A stretch of DNA of 64,000 nt from Qipengyuania flava (GCF_011762005.1 NZ_JAASQU010000001.1:1295974-1359973), one strand, 5' to 3'. Counted from the stretch's first letter, positions 1 through 9,407 are shown. The notes: generated from the letters alone by a model not told the origin. Program-made: numbers and translations.

Positions 1-1560
1 ATCGGCGTTCTTCTCGTTGGGCACGTAGCGATGCGCTTCCTCGCATACGAGCAGGATCGGCGAAGTGCGCTCGTCGCGGCTCCAGATCGCGAAGTCGAAC
101 ACCAGCCGGCTGAGCACCGCCACGACCGTCGCAGTGATGTCCGATGGAACGCCCGAGACATCGATGATCGAGATCGGCTTGCCGTTCGAAGGCATGCGGA
201 AGATCTTGGCGATGAAATCGGTCATCGTGTCTGCCACCAGCATGCCCGAGAACATGAACTGGTAGCGCGGGTCGCCCTTGATCTCGTCGAGCTTGGTCTT
301 GATCCGCATGTAGGGCGCGGTGTTGGTCGACTTGTCGAGCTTGCCCATCGCGTCCTGCAGCTCGTTCGACAGGTCGGACAGCAGATAGGGGATCGGGGAA
401 TCCACCGTGATCTTGCCCATGGCCTCGGCCAGTCGGCTCTTCTGCCGCGCCTTGAGCAGGCATTTGGCGAGAATGTCCGCATCGACCTGACGGTCGTTGC
501 CATTGCTGGTCAGCAGGACCTCGCAATGCTCCTCGAAGTTCATGATCCAGTAGGGCATCTGCAGATTGGACACGTCGAGGATCACGCCGGTGTTGCGGAA
601 AGCCGAGGCATACTCGCCATGCGGGTCGACCATCACGATATGACCCTCGGGCGCAGCCTCGCAGATCCGGTGCAGGATCAGCGCCGCGCTGGTCGACTTG
701 CCGGTACCGGTCGAGCCCAGCAGCGCGAAATGCTTGCCCAGCATCGCATCGACATACACGCCTGCGCGGATGTCCTTGGTCGGATAGACCTTGCCGATGG
801 TGATCGAACTGCGGCCGTCGCTGGCGTAGACCTGCTTCAAATCGGCGGTGGTCGCGGGATAGACCAGCGCGCCCGGCACCGGGTAACGCGTCACACCGCG
901 ACGAAAGGCGTGCAGCTTGCCGGTCAGTTTCTCTTCGGTGCCCTCGCCGAGGAAATCGATATTGGCGAGGATCGACCCTGCCTTGCGATCTTGCCGCTGG
1001 TTGCGCACGCTGGCGAGCAGCCAGCTGTTGCCCACGCGGATCTTGATCTGCGAGCCGACCTGACCGGCCATGGCGATCGAGGGGTCGGCATCTTCGCCGC
1101 ATTCGTTCAATCGCTCGAGGTCGATCGCAATCTGCGAGCCGGAGCCCGCGATCTCGAGGACGACACCGATCGGCTTGTCCGCATTGACGCTGATCGAAGG
1201 CGGTTCCTCATTCGGCTTGGGTGCGCGAGGCGGTTCGGGGCTCGATGCGGGTTCGGCTTCGACTGGAGGGACCGGATCGGGCGTGGCTTCGCGGGGCTCC
1301 GGAGCCGCTGTCGGTTCGGCCTGCGCGGCCCGCGCTTGCTCTGGCTCGGTTTCACGAACGGGCTGGCTATGGGCGTCGCTCGCCACGGCTTGCGGCTGGT
1401 GGACATAGCCCGAGGGCGACGGCGTGGTTGCGCCCCCTGCTCCACTGCCACCCCGCATGATGCGGTCACGCAGCGAATTGCCACGCGGTTGCGGCGGTTC
1501 GGCGCCGGCTTCCTTCGCCGGATCGAAAGTGCGAAATCCCGAATTACCCATGTCGTTCAT
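1..1560 (-). CDS. HerA-like (DUF87) ATPase, C-terminus cut by window edge
   Basis: The frame opens at an ATG at 1560 and is still open at base 1, so about 520 residues are visible and the C-terminus is missing. Residues 1 to about 125 are a low-complexity Pro/Ala/Glu-rich stretch. A small beta-rich domain follows, then a P-loop ATPase core: Walker A GSTGTGKS near residue 280 and a Walker B-like LLVCEEAHRYVP near residue 503. This is the DUF87/HerA fold, a hexameric translocase-type ATPase. Bacterial HerA partners NurA in DNA processing or an effector in defence, but no NurA or effector gene lies beside it here. A second ATG three codons in is an alternative start. The family is confident; the role is not. 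Confidence 0.8.
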   Translation of the reverse strand, partial: MNDMGNSGFRTFDPAKEAGAEPPQPRGNSLRDRIMRGGSGAGGATTPSPSGYVHQPQAVASDAHSQPVRETEPEQARAAQAEPTAAPEPREATPDPVPPVEAEPASSPEPPRAPKPNEEPPSISVNADKPIGVVLEIAGSGSQIAIDLERLNECGEDADPSIAMAGQVGSQIKIRVGNSWLLASVRNQRQDRKAGSILANIDFLGEGTEEKLTGKLHAFRRGVTRYPVPGALVYPATTADLKQVYASDGRSSITIGKVYPTKDIRAGVYVDAMLGKHFALLGSTGTGKSTSAALILHRICEAAPEGHIVMVDPHGEYASAFRNTGVILDVSNLQMPYWIMNFEEHCEVLLTSNGNDRQVDADILAKCLLKARQKSRLAEAMGKITVDSPIPYLLSDLSNELQDAMGKLDKSTNTAPYMRIKTKLDEIKGDPRYQFMFSGMLVADTMTDFIAKIFRMPSNGKPISIIDVSGVPSDITATVVAVLSRLVFDFAIWSRDERTSPILLVCEEAHRYVPNEKNAD

Positions 1561-1659
1561 CGATCCGTCCGTGCCCCATAGCAAATCGCGCTGATGCGCC
1601 TGCAGCCTGCCTGATCGAAATGCCTTAATATGTGGTCAACGCTAACCCGCGTAGGTCGC

Positions 1660-2412
1660 TCAGATCAGCGCGAACAGCCGCCCCGCAGCCCAGCCCATGC
1701 CAACCGACAACGCCACTGCCAGCAGGCCGTAGATCAGCGACCACTCCTGCGAGGATTCCGCCACCAGCCGTTCGAACCCCACCTTCCTAACCTCCACTTC
1801 CGCCAGCGCGGAAGCGATCACGCGCCCGTCGCGCACGGCGAAGGTCTCCGCAGTGTAGGTCCCGGTCGAGACATTCGACGGCAGCGAGATTCGTGACTGG
1901 TAGAGCACCTGTTCGCTGATCTGGACTCCGCCGAAATCCTGCTTGTAGAGTTCCTGCCGCGTCTTGAGATCGACCAGCCCCGCCTTGAACCGCGCCTGTT
2001 CATCGGGATCGATCACCCCGCTTGGCGAGAGCTGGATGTAATCGGTGCCGAATTCGTAGATCGCAGCGGTCTTCTCGTCGACGATCTCCCCGATCGGGCG
2101 CGAGGAGGCCACGGCGAAATAGGACGGGACGGAACGGAAGTCGCTGCTGGCGGCGTTGATCCACACACCCGCGAAGCGTTCCTTCTCGCGCAGGCGCACG
2201 GGTTCGGACGGTCCCTTGAGGACGACCACGATGTCGTAGTCGCTGCCCGCTGCGCGACCCTGCGGATCGAGTACGGCGCCGAACAAAAGCAATTCGGTGC
2301 CGGTAAAGCCCTGACGCACCTGAACCTCGTGCTGGCTGACCTCGGGCACGAGGATGGGATCGCGCTGTCCCATGAGCGCAAACGCGAAAGCCAGGAGCAG
2401 TAGCATTCTCAC
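1660..2412 (-). CDS. TIGR02186 family membrane-anchored protein
   Basis: About 250 residues. A hydrophobic signal-like N-terminus (RMLLLLAFAFALMG) leads into a beta-rich extracytoplasmic domain, and one transmembrane helix closes the C-terminus (LIYGLLAVALSVGMGWAAGRLF). This matches TIGR02186, an uncharacterised family known to sit beside TauE/SafE-type exporters, as it does here. The start is either GTG at 2412, overlapping the TSUP stop codon (GTGA), or ATG at 2406. I chose the GTG because it gives translational coupling and a basic residue before the hydrophobic stretch. Its function is unknown; a role with the neighbouring exporter is inferred from context. Confidence 0.75.
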   Translation of the reverse strand: MRMLLLLAFAFALMGQRDPILVPEVSQHEVQVRQGFTGTELLLFGAVLDPQGRAAGSDYDIVVVLKGPSEPVRLREKERFAGVWINAASSDFRSVPSYFAVASSRPIGEIVDEKTAAIYEFGTDYIQLSPSGVIDPDEQARFKAGLVDLKTRQELYKQDFGGVQISEQVLYQSRISLPSNVSTGTYTAETFAVRDGRVIASALAEVEVRKVGFERLVAESSQEWSLIYGLLAVALSVGMGWAAGRLFALI

Positions 2413-3314
2413 AGCGGATACAGCGTGTAGATTTCGTCGGGCTGGTAGAACAAGCCCAAGAACATGCGGAACGCGACCATCAAAACGATCGCGGCGAGAA
2501 TCAGTCGGAGAATTTCGGGTTTGGCCTTCACCGCGATCTGCGATCCGATCTGCGCACCCGTGACCGAACCCACCAGCAGCAGGAACACCAGCACGATATC
2601 GACCGCCTTGGTGGTGAGCGAATGCATCATCGTGGTCGCCATGGTGACGAAGAGGATGTTGTACAGCGAAGTGCCGACCACGACATTGGCGCTCATCCCG
2701 AGGATGTAGAGCATGGCAGGCACGAGGATGAAGCCTCCGCCCACGCCCATCAGCATGGTCAAAATGCCGACCGCTACGCCGACCACGAGCGGCGCAAGCG
2801 GCGATATGTAAAGGCCCGAGCGGTAGAAGCGCCACCGCATCGGCAGGCTGGCCACGAGAGGGTGGTGGCGCCGCCGCGCGGCCTGCGCATTGGCGGTCCC
2901 GCGCAAAGTCTGGACCGCTTCGCGCGCCATCAGCATGCCGATCGTGCCGAGGAGGATGACGTAGAGCGCGCTGATGACGACGTCAATCTGGCCGATCGCG
3001 CGGAAGAAACGGAACAGGAGTGCGCCGAACCCCGAGCCGATCACGCCACCCGCCACCATCACCGCACCCATGCGGTAATCGACCCCGCCGCGCCCGCCGT
3101 GCGCGAGAACGCCGGTCACGCTGGCACCGGTCACCTGCGTCGAGGCCGACGCCGCAGCGACCGTGGGCGGAATGCCGTAGAAGATCAGCAGCGGTGTGGT
3201 GAGAAAGCCGCCGCCCACGCCGAACAGGCCCGAAAGGATGCCCGTTAGTCCCCCGAGCGCGACAATCCACAGTCCATTGACGGACAGGTTCGCGATGGGG
3301 AGGTAGACGTCCAT
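2409..3314 (-). CDS. TSUP family (TauE/SafE) sulfite/organosulfur exporter
   Basis: 301 residues with about eight hydrophobic segments. The glycine-rich repeated signature of the family occurs twice, GLFGVGGGFLTTPLLI near residue 30 and LMGVGGGFILVPAMLY near residue 190, reflecting its internal duplication. TSUP proteins are inner-membrane exporters of sulfite, sulfoacetate or related anions; the substrate here cannot be read from sequence. It is the first gene of a two-gene unit with the TIGR02186 protein downstream, overlapping or separated by two bases depending on the start chosen there. Confidence 0.88.
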   Translation of the reverse strand: MDVYLPIANLSVNGLWIVALGGLTGILSGLFGVGGGFLTTPLLIFYGIPPTVAAASASTQVTGASVTGVLAHGGRGGVDYRMGAVMVAGGVIGSGFGALLFRFFRAIGQIDVVISALYVILLGTIGMLMAREAVQTLRGTANAQAARRRHHPLVASLPMRWRFYRSGLYISPLAPLVVGVAVGILTMLMGVGGGFILVPAMLYILGMSANVVVGTSLYNILFVTMATTMMHSLTTKAVDIVLVFLLLVGSVTGAQIGSQIAVKAKPEILRLILAAIVLMVAFRMFLGLFYQPDEIYTLYPL

Positions 3315-3360
3315 GGCCTTGCCCTATCGCAGGGTCGGTTCGGATAAAAGCTGAACAATG

Positions 3361-4482
3361 TCAGAAGCCCGTCGAAAGCGTCAGCACCCCGCCATGTCCG
3401 GGTGTCGCATCGCCGGCGACACGCCAACGATAGTCGGCCTCGATCCGGGCCGGGACATTGTCCAGCGTCAGGTCCAATGTCATGCTGGGCCCCAGATCGA
3501 GCCGTGCCGCGCCGCGTTGCACCCCGCCCCGTGCAGTGCCTCCGAGCGAAACTCGGCCGAGGTCGAAACGCGCCACTTCACGATCGACGACCAGCGCCCC
3601 GTCGGCGAAGGGCGTGGCGAAGTCGCCCGCGACGTAACCGGCCTGCACATAGCCACGCGCAGCCAGCCCGTGGCCCAGTTCTACCCCTTCCAATCCGCCT
3701 GCAACGAAAGCCGCCGGTCGAACGGCTGGCCCCCGCCCCGGTCTTTCGGTCACCCGAAGCTCGGCATACAATTTCACGGGCAGTCTGCCGAAGGGCCTGA
3801 CAGCTCCGCCGACGGCAACCTCGGTTTGCCCACCTTCGACCAGCGCGCGGCTCGCGCGGAAATAGGCTGACGGGTCGCGCGCCTCGCCAGGGTTGAGACG
3901 GTAAGCGAGGACCGCCCCCATCTGGCTCGCCCCATAGGTTCCCGGCGCGCCCGTTTGCGCCCCGTTCGCGGCGGCTGAACCGCCCTCGCGCAGGACCACC
4001 CAGCCGTCGAAACGCCAGCGGCCGTGCGAAGACTGTTCGGCCCAGCCGGGTGAGGCGGCCCGCCGATCGATCAGCCTTGCGACGCTCCGTGGAAGGGGAA
4101 GACTGGCCATCCCGCGTGCAAACAGCAGCGCATGTCCGCTGGCAGTGCGGTGCGTGCCGAAAAGCGCAGCCGGATCGGCTGGGCTTAGTGGCTCGCTCGG
4201 CGGCAGACCCTCGAAGAGGGATGGCCTGTGAGCGAGGATGGCCCGATCACGCGAACCCGGATCGACCTTCTGCAATTGGTGGGCGCCTGAACCAGTTCGC
4301 ATCGGGGGCAGCGGCGTACCACCACCGACGTCCGCACGCGCAAATTGCAAGGCGTCAGTCAGCGGCGCCACCTCCGGCCAAGGGCTCTGCCAGGTCAGCA
4401 GCCGGGCGAGACACCAGCCAGCAAGCAGGAGGCCGAGGAACAGCACCGGCTGGCCCTGCCTGCGCCCTTCGGCCGCGCTCAT
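3361..4482 (-). CDS. Beta-rich envelope protein paired with glycosyltransferase (NfrA C-terminal-like?)
   Basis: 373 residues. One hydrophobic anchor or uncleaved signal (about 13-28) precedes a long linker and a C-terminal half of alternating Gly-rich amphipathic strands ending in Gly-Phe, as in outer-membrane beta-barrels. The ATG overlaps the stop of the upstream glycosyltransferase by four bases (ATGA), so the two are translationally coupled. In E. coli the NfrB glycosyltransferase works with NfrA, an outer-membrane protein, to make and export a surface glycan used by phage N4. This gene could be the NfrA C-terminal equivalent. That is inference from pairing and composition, not from recognised motifs. 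Confidence 0.55.
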   Translation of the reverse strand: MSAAEGRRQGQPVLFLGLLLAGWCLARLLTWQSPWPEVAPLTDALQFARADVGGGTPLPPMRTGSGAHQLQKVDPGSRDRAILAHRPSLFEGLPPSEPLSPADPAALFGTHRTASGHALLFARGMASLPLPRSVARLIDRRAASPGWAEQSSHGRWRFDGWVVLREGGSAAANGAQTGAPGTYGASQMGAVLAYRLNPGEARDPSAYFRASRALVEGGQTEVAVGGAVRPFGRLPVKLYAELRVTERPGRGPAVRPAAFVAGGLEGVELGHGLAARGYVQAGYVAGDFATPFADGALVVDREVARFDLGRVSLGGTARGGVQRGAARLDLGPSMTLDLTLDNVPARIEADYRWRVAGDATPGHGGVLTLSTGF

Positions 4483-5882
4483 GCCGCCTGCCCTTCCGGA
4501 CTGGCCATGGCCGGGTGATCGCGATGCTCGGTCTTGTCCCAGACAACCGGCGCACCGCGCAGTGTCCCGATATAGGCCAGCAACGCGCGACGTCCGGCCA
4601 TGATGGCGATGATGTTCGAAACGAAGGTTCGCGGGATTGCCAGCAGGCCCTGCCGCCAGCCGAATTCGCGCGCGGTACAGAAGAAGCGCACTGCGAAACG
4701 TTGCGCCACCCCGGCCAGATTGACCCAGAGCAAGGTCTGCAACAGCGGCGATCCGGGCGGCGGCGGGACAAGCGCGGCGCGTTCGAGCAGCAATTGCAGC
4801 GCGATCAGCGCCACCAGCACATAGGCTGTAACAAGCAGGATGGCGGCAAGCGGACCGCGACGATCACGCAGTTGCATCCACAACTCCACCGGGTCCCGCC
4901 CCCATCCCAGCCGGTCCCAGCCTTGCAGCGCAATCCCGTGCATCCAGCGGGTCTTCTGCCGCACCGATTGGCTTAGGCGCGCGGGGAAGAAGGCACGTGT
5001 CGCGATCAGTTGCCCATTGCTGGCGCGCACACGCAGGAACCGCCCCCGCCCTCCGTCGAGCGAGATTTTCAGGCCGAGTTCGTAATCCTCGGTCAGCGAA
5101 TCTTCGGCGAAGGGCTTGCCGCCGTGCTGATGCGCGAGCCGATCGAGCGAGCCGCGCGCCACCGCGCAGCCGACCCCGGCGCCCGGTATGCCCGCCCCAA
5201 GGGCATCGCGCACCACCAGCGCCTTGCCATGCGCTTCGGCGAATTCGTCCGAGTAGTGCGATGCAATCCAGCGCGATTGTGGTTGCGGCAATGCCAGAAC
5301 CGGAAGCTGGACGAAATGCGCATTCCACAGCGCATGGTCGAGCAGGCGCAATGCCGCCGGATCGACCATGTCTTCGGCGTCGTGCAGCACCACCATCCGC
5401 GCCTCGACACCTTCGCGGCGTTCGTCCTCGGCAAGCGCGCCATACATCCGATTTAGACAGTCGGCCTTGGACGTCGGCCCGTCTCGGCCATGGACCACCA
5501 GCCTGACGCGCGGGTCGCCGCGCGTTGCGGCGATGACCGATGCCATCGTCGCAGCATCATTGCGATAGCAGCCGATGTAGACGCGCAATTCGTCCTGTGG
5601 CCATACTTCGAGCATGTGGACCAGCGTCGGCCCGATCACGTCGGCTTCCTGCCATGCGGGAATGAAGATGGCAGCCCTGCCCGCCAATCCGTCGATTTCG
5701 TCGAATTCGCGTTCGTCGATTTGGCGGGAGCGGATACGCCCCTTGAAACGCAGCCAGAGATAGGTGCAATCGAGCGCAAATTCGTCGATCATCCCCAGCG
5801 CGAAGAAGGCCGCCGCGAACAGCAGCAGTTCGTGCTGGACCAGCACGAACCATTCGGCTGCGGTGAAAGACCCAAGCAGCAA
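4479..5882 (-). CDS. Processive membrane glycosyltransferase, NfrB-like GT2
   Basis: 467 residues with a hydrophobic N-terminal segment and three or more C-terminal transmembrane helices around a cytoplasmic GT-A domain. Hallmarks of processive family-2 transferases are visible in order: FIPAWQEADVI, SKADCLN, the DxD-like HDAEDMV, the TEDYELGL acidic motif and QKTRW (the Q/RxxRW motif of cellulose and hyaluronan synthases). It lacks the PilZ domain of BcsA. The arrangement resembles NfrB, the inner-membrane glycosyltransferase of the N4 receptor system. The start is TTG at 5882; an in-frame GTG at 5846 is an alternative. The sugar donor is unknown. Confidence 0.78.
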   Translation of the reverse strand: MLLGSFTAAEWFVLVQHELLLFAAAFFALGMIDEFALDCTYLWLRFKGRIRSRQIDEREFDEIDGLAGRAAIFIPAWQEADVIGPTLVHMLEVWPQDELRVYIGCYRNDAATMASVIAATRGDPRVRLVVHGRDGPTSKADCLNRMYGALAEDERREGVEARMVVLHDAEDMVDPAALRLLDHALWNAHFVQLPVLALPQPQSRWIASHYSDEFAEAHGKALVVRDALGAGIPGAGVGCAVARGSLDRLAHQHGGKPFAEDSLTEDYELGLKISLDGGRGRFLRVRASNGQLIATRAFFPARLSQSVRQKTRWMHGIALQGWDRLGWGRDPVELWMQLRDRRGPLAAILLVTAYVLVALIALQLLLERAALVPPPPGSPLLQTLLWVNLAGVAQRFAVRFFCTAREFGWRQGLLAIPRTFVSNIIAIMAGRRALLAYIGTLRGAPVVWDKTEHRDHPAMASPEGQAA

Positions 5883-5956
5883 CCCGTTACCCCCTGTCTT
5901 TCTGGATACCTTCTTGCCTCAGGACTTGCAACGCGCGCCGCTTTGCGAAAGAGAGC

Positions 5957-7177
5957 ATGCCCGAGATGACCGAACGTCCTTCAGCTTTCCGCCTCGTTTT
6001 TGCCCCCGTCCGCGCGCTCTTCGTCAGCGACGCTTCGGCCGGCATCCTGCTCATCCTCGTGGCGGCTGCCGCGATGCTCGCGGCGAATTCGCCGCTTGCA
6101 GGCGAATATGAGCAATTGTTCTACGGCAAGCTGCCCTGGACGCCGATCCCGAAGCTCTACGACCTGCACCTGTGGATCAACGACGGACTGATGGCGGTGT
6201 TCTTCTTCGTCGTCGGGCTCGAGGTGAAACGCGAATGGATCGAAGGCCAACTGTCTACCGCCCAATCGCGCCGCCTGCCGATCCTCGCAGCGGTTGCCGG
6301 AATGGCGATCCCCGCGCTGGTCTATGTCGGCGTGGTCGGCGGCGAAGGTGAACTGATGCGCGGCTGGGCCATCCCGGCCGCCACCGACATCGCCTTCGCA
6401 ATGGGCGTGCTCGGTCTCCTCGGCAATCGCTGCCCCGCATCGCTGCGGCTGTTCCTGCTCACGGTGGCGATCGTCGACGACATCGGTGCCGTGCTGGTGA
6501 TCGCGTTGTTCTATACCGCGAACATCAAGCTCGGCTGGCTGGCTGCATCGGGCGCGGTGGTTGTCGCCATGCTCGTGCTCAACAAGATGCGCGTGGCCCG
6601 GTTCTGGCCCTACATCCTGCTGGCAATCGTCCTGTGGTATTTCGTGCTGAATTCGGGAATTCACGCCACCATCGCCGGCGTCGTCGCCGCGCTGTGCATC
6701 CCCATGGTCGGCCCCGATGACCAGACCATGGTCGAACGGATGGAGCATGGGCTCGCGCCGTGGAGCGCCTATCTGGTGGTGCCGGTGTTCGGCTTTGCCA
6801 ATGCGGGCGTGCCGTTGGCCGGAATGGGTATGGAGCAGATCCTTGCGCCGCTGCCGCTCGCGATCGCGGCGGGCCTGTTCCTCGGCAAGCAGGTGGGCAT
6901 TTTCGCTGCCATCTTCGCCGCCGACAAGCTGGGTTTCGCACCGCGCCCCGACGAAGCGAGCTGGACCGAGATCTGGGGCGTATCGATACTCTGCGGGATC
7001 GGTTTCACCATGTCGCTGTTCATCAGCGGCCTGGCCTTCACCGGTCAGCAATTGTTGATTAACGAGGCGAAGATCGGGATCCTGCTCGGATCGCTGATCT
7101 CCGCCGTCGTCGGTTATGCCATCCTGAGGATGTCGGCGACGCACCCGGACGATGCGCGGTCACCCTATATCGACTGA
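5957..7177 (+). CDS. nhaA: NhaA Na+/H+ antiporter
   Basis: 406 residues, normal for NhaA, with about 12 membrane segments. The paired ion-binding aspartates are in TVAIVDDIGAVLVIALFYT, equivalent to Asp163/Asp164 of E. coli, and the helix IV/XI region (PAATDIAFAMGVLGLLG; CGIGFTMSLFISGLAF) is intact. It exchanges external protons for cytoplasmic Na+ at the inner membrane, giving salt and alkaline tolerance. The ATG at 5957 follows a purine-rich AAGAGAG; a second ATG lies three codons later. It is monocistronic, divergent from the glycosyltransferase and convergent with the VOC gene. Confidence 0.95.
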   Translation: MPEMTERPSAFRLVFAPVRALFVSDASAGILLILVAAAAMLAANSPLAGEYEQLFYGKLPWTPIPKLYDLHLWINDGLMAVFFFVVGLEVKREWIEGQLSTAQSRRLPILAAVAGMAIPALVYVGVVGGEGELMRGWAIPAATDIAFAMGVLGLLGNRCPASLRLFLLTVAIVDDIGAVLVIALFYTANIKLGWLAASGAVVVAMLVLNKMRVARFWPYILLAIVLWYFVLNSGIHATIAGVVAALCIPMVGPDDQTMVERMEHGLAPWSAYLVVPVFGFANAGVPLAGMGMEQILAPLPLAIAAGLFLGKQVGIFAAIFAADKLGFAPRPDEASWTEIWGVSILCGIGFTMSLFISGLAFTGQQLLINEAKIGILLGSLISAVVGYAILRMSATHPDDARSPYID

Positions 7178-7201
7178 TAAGGTCGATCGGACGGCGGGAG
7201 C

Positions 7202-7639
7202 TTACCAGCTCCCGCTGTTCTCCATGCTGGCCCAGGGTTCCTGCGGCTCGAGATAGCCATCCTGCAGCAGCTCGATCGAGATACCATCGGGCGTCTTGAC
7301 GAAGGCCATGTGGCCGTCGCGGGGCGGTCGATGGATGATATGGCCCGCGTCCATGATCGCCTGGCACGTCTCGTAAATGTTCTCGACCCGGTAGGCGAGG
7401 TGGCCGAAATTGCGTCCGCCGGTGTATTCTTCTCGTGCGCTGCCATCCTCTGACGGCCAGTTGTAGGTCAGTTCGACCTCGGCCACGCCTTCCTGCCCGG
7501 GCGCGGCAAGAAAGATCAGCGTGAAGCGACCAGCTTCCACATCGAAGCGGCGCGTTTCCTCCACCCCGAACAATTTGAAGAAGGCGATCGTCGCATCCGG
7601 ATCGGTCACTCGGATCATGCTGTGTAGGTACTTCGTCAC
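7202..7639 (-). CDS. VOC/glyoxalase-fold protein, lactoylglutathione lyase-like
   Basis: 145 residues of the vicinal oxygen chelate fold in two beta-alpha-beta-beta-beta modules. The start of module one, YLHSMIRVTDPDATIAFF, and the later E-VELTYN, FGHLAYRV and ISIELLQ segments match glyoxalase I, including putative metal ligands His (LHSMIR), Glu (VELTYN), His (GHLAYRV) and Glu (IELLQ). Glyoxalase I turns the methylglyoxal-glutathione hemithioacetal into S-lactoylglutathione. I chose GTG at 7639 because GGAGG sits five bases before it; the ATG four codons upstream overlaps that Shine-Dalgarno sequence. It could instead be another VOC enzyme. Confidence 0.85.
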   Translation of the reverse strand: MTKYLHSMIRVTDPDATIAFFKLFGVEETRRFDVEAGRFTLIFLAAPGQEGVAEVELTYNWPSEDGSAREEYTGGRNFGHLAYRVENIYETCQAIMDAGHIIHRPPRDGHMAFVKTPDGISIELLQDGYLEPQEPWASMENSGSW

Positions 7640-7728
7640 GAATTCCTCCATTCGTCGCTATTCAAACACGGTTCATCGCTCTGCGACTAAGTCCGGCCAA
7701 CGGGAGGCGAGCCAGAGAGGACATTTCG

Positions 7729-8481
7729 ATGATCGACGAACCGGATTCCGCCGAAGCCCGTGCCATACACCCCGGGGCGCTGGCAACGCCGAAGCACATG
7801 CTTCTCGCCGCCGGAATAATGGCGGGCGGGCTGGTCGCGGGAGGCTTCCTGCTCGGTGACGGGCTGGTCCGCATGAAGGCTGCGGAACGCAGCGTAACCG
7901 TTCGCGGGCTAGCCGAACGCGAAGTCACTGCCGATCTGGCGACCTGGACGCTCTCTCTCGCTGCCACCACCACCAATCTGCAGACCGCGCAGGCAAGCAC
8001 CGATCGCGATGCCGAAGCGCTGCGCGCATTCTTCGCCGATCTGGGTTTCCCGGAAAGCGCGCTCACACCCGCCGGTGTCAATGTCTCCAACTACACCGAT
8101 GACGGTACGGTCTTCTACACCGTGCGCCAGCGTATCGTCCTGCGCACCAAGGATATCGACCGCGCGCAACGCGCCGTACGGAGCCAGGCCGATCTCGTCC
8201 GCAAGGGTGTCGTCCTCGAAGATGGTTCCGGCATCAGCTATACCTTCACCGAACTCAACGCGATCAAGCCCGCCATGGTCGCCGAAGCGACCCGCGACGC
8301 GCGCGCGGCCGCCGAACAGTTCGCCAAGGACAGCGGCGCCGATGTCGGTGGCATTCGCAAGGCGACGCAGGGCTATTTCTCGATCGATGCGCGCGATGGA
8401 GAAGCCGGCGGCTGGGGCATTGGCGACACCCCGTTCAAGAAGGTACGCGTCGTGACGACCGTGGATTTCGCCCTCGATTGA
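7729..8481 (+). CDS. SIMPL domain (DUF541) periplasmic protein
   Basis: 250 residues: a short cytoplasmic N-terminus, one membrane helix (about 25-45), then a SIMPL/DUF541 domain opening with SVTVRGLAEREVTADLATW and closing with KKVRVVTTVDFAL. The family has poorly defined roles in stress tolerance and signalling. It is divergent from the VOC gene across an intergenic stretch of roughly 90 bases. A GC-rich hairpin after the stop serves as terminator. Confidence 0.85.
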   Translation: MIDEPDSAEARAIHPGALATPKHMLLAAGIMAGGLVAGGFLLGDGLVRMKAAERSVTVRGLAEREVTADLATWTLSLAATTTNLQTAQASTDRDAEALRAFFADLGFPESALTPAGVNVSNYTDDGTVFYTVRQRIVLRTKDIDRAQRAVRSQADLVRKGVVLEDGSGISYTFTELNAIKPAMVAEATRDARAAAEQFAKDSGADVGGIRKATQGYFSIDARDGEAGGWGIGDTPFKKVRVVTTVDFALD

Positions 8482-8489
8482 ACGCGAAA

Positions 8490-8518
8490 GGGGCGCGCCA
8501 TCGCTGACGCGCCCCCCG
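8490..8518. terminator. Convergent intrinsic terminator
   Basis: A GC-rich hairpin (GGGGCGC ... GCGCCCC) lies between the stop of the SIMPL gene and the stop of the porin gene. The short T tract is weak, so its efficiency is uncertain. It could serve both converging genes. Confidence 0.55.
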
Positions 8519-8537
8519 TTTACCGCCCGGTGGTTTC

Positions 8538-9284
8538 CTAGAAACTGGCGGAAATGGTCCCGACGATCGCATCGTCGGTGAAGTCGTTTACCGAAGGCCC
8601 TTCGACACCGATGTAGGCAACACCGACTTCAAAATTGCCCTGGCTCACTGCAACGCCGAGCGACCAGTCGAGCCCCGTATCGTCGGCCGCGCCCGCGAGC
8701 AGCGGCGGAGCCAGCGCACCGTCGGTATAGCCAAGGTGGCCGGTCACGCTGAACGGCGAATCGGCAATTCCGAAGCCCACATCGGTATAGATGTAGAGGT
8801 TGTCGTCGCCGCCGAGCGAATCCTGTTCGGGTGCATAGGCCACGCCCAGCGTCGCTTCGGCCGGGCCGAGGTTCGCGCTGATCGAAGCATAGGGTTCGAT
8901 GTAATCGGTATCGAGCCCGAGATCCTCGGTCGGATAGATGTAGTAGAGGACGCCGACGTCGACGCTTACCGCATCGCTCAGGCTACCGCTCCAACCGGCG
9001 TAGATGTCGAATTCGAGATCGCCATAGGACGGCCCGCCCTTGATCGAACTGGCCCAGGTTCCGACGTAGAACCCGCTGTCGTGCTCGACGTCGAACCCGC
9101 CCTGGATGGCTGGATCGCCGCCCGACAGCGAAACGCCGCGGAAGCGGTAGTCAGTGGTGAGCGCAACATTGGCCGACGTGGTGAAACCGCTGCCCTCTTC
9201 GGACTGCGCCATGGCCGGCGTTGCAAGAGAAAGACCCGCCGCAGCGAGCGAAACGGCCATCAGGCCGCGAAAGGACGTGAGCAT
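8538..9284 (-). CDS. TorF family putative porin
   Basis: 248 residues. A clear Sec signal peptide (FRGLMAVSLAAAGLSLATPAMA, cleaved about residue 25) precedes repeated amphipathic strands such as ALTTDYRFRGVSLSGGDPAIQ and DVGVLYYIYPT. The chain ends in Phe (ISASF), the usual last residue of outer-membrane barrels. The family is TIGR02001, a putative porin with no assigned substrate. The ATG at 9284 is preceded by AGGAG six bases away, and longer upstream starts would bury the signal peptide. An unusual repeated palindrome lies about 125-145 bases upstream. Confidence 0.85.
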   Translation of the reverse strand: MLTSFRGLMAVSLAAAGLSLATPAMAQSEEGSGFTTSANVALTTDYRFRGVSLSGGDPAIQGGFDVEHDSGFYVGTWASSIKGGPSYGDLEFDIYAGWSGSLSDAVSVDVGVLYYIYPTEDLGLDTDYIEPYASISANLGPAEATLGVAYAPEQDSLGGDDNLYIYTDVGFGIADSPFSVTGHLGYTDGALAPPLLAGAADDTGLDWSLGVAVSQGNFEVGVAYIGVEGPSVNDFTDDAIVGTISASF

Positions 9285-9407
9285 TACAAACTCCTGTACG
9301 AGTGTCGCTTCGTCCCACCTGCGAATCCGTCGGGGCCATTTTGTTAGGCTCCTCGTCCGGATACAGATATAAACCTGCACATCTTGGAAGCTCTGCGCAA
9401 GATCGCG

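Noticed and set aside
31-1581. 516-codon plus-strand open frame at the left edge
   Set aside because: It is the antisense of the HerA-like ATPase, whose Walker A and B motifs read clearly on the minus strand; the plus-strand product is Arg/His/Asp-rich with no domain.
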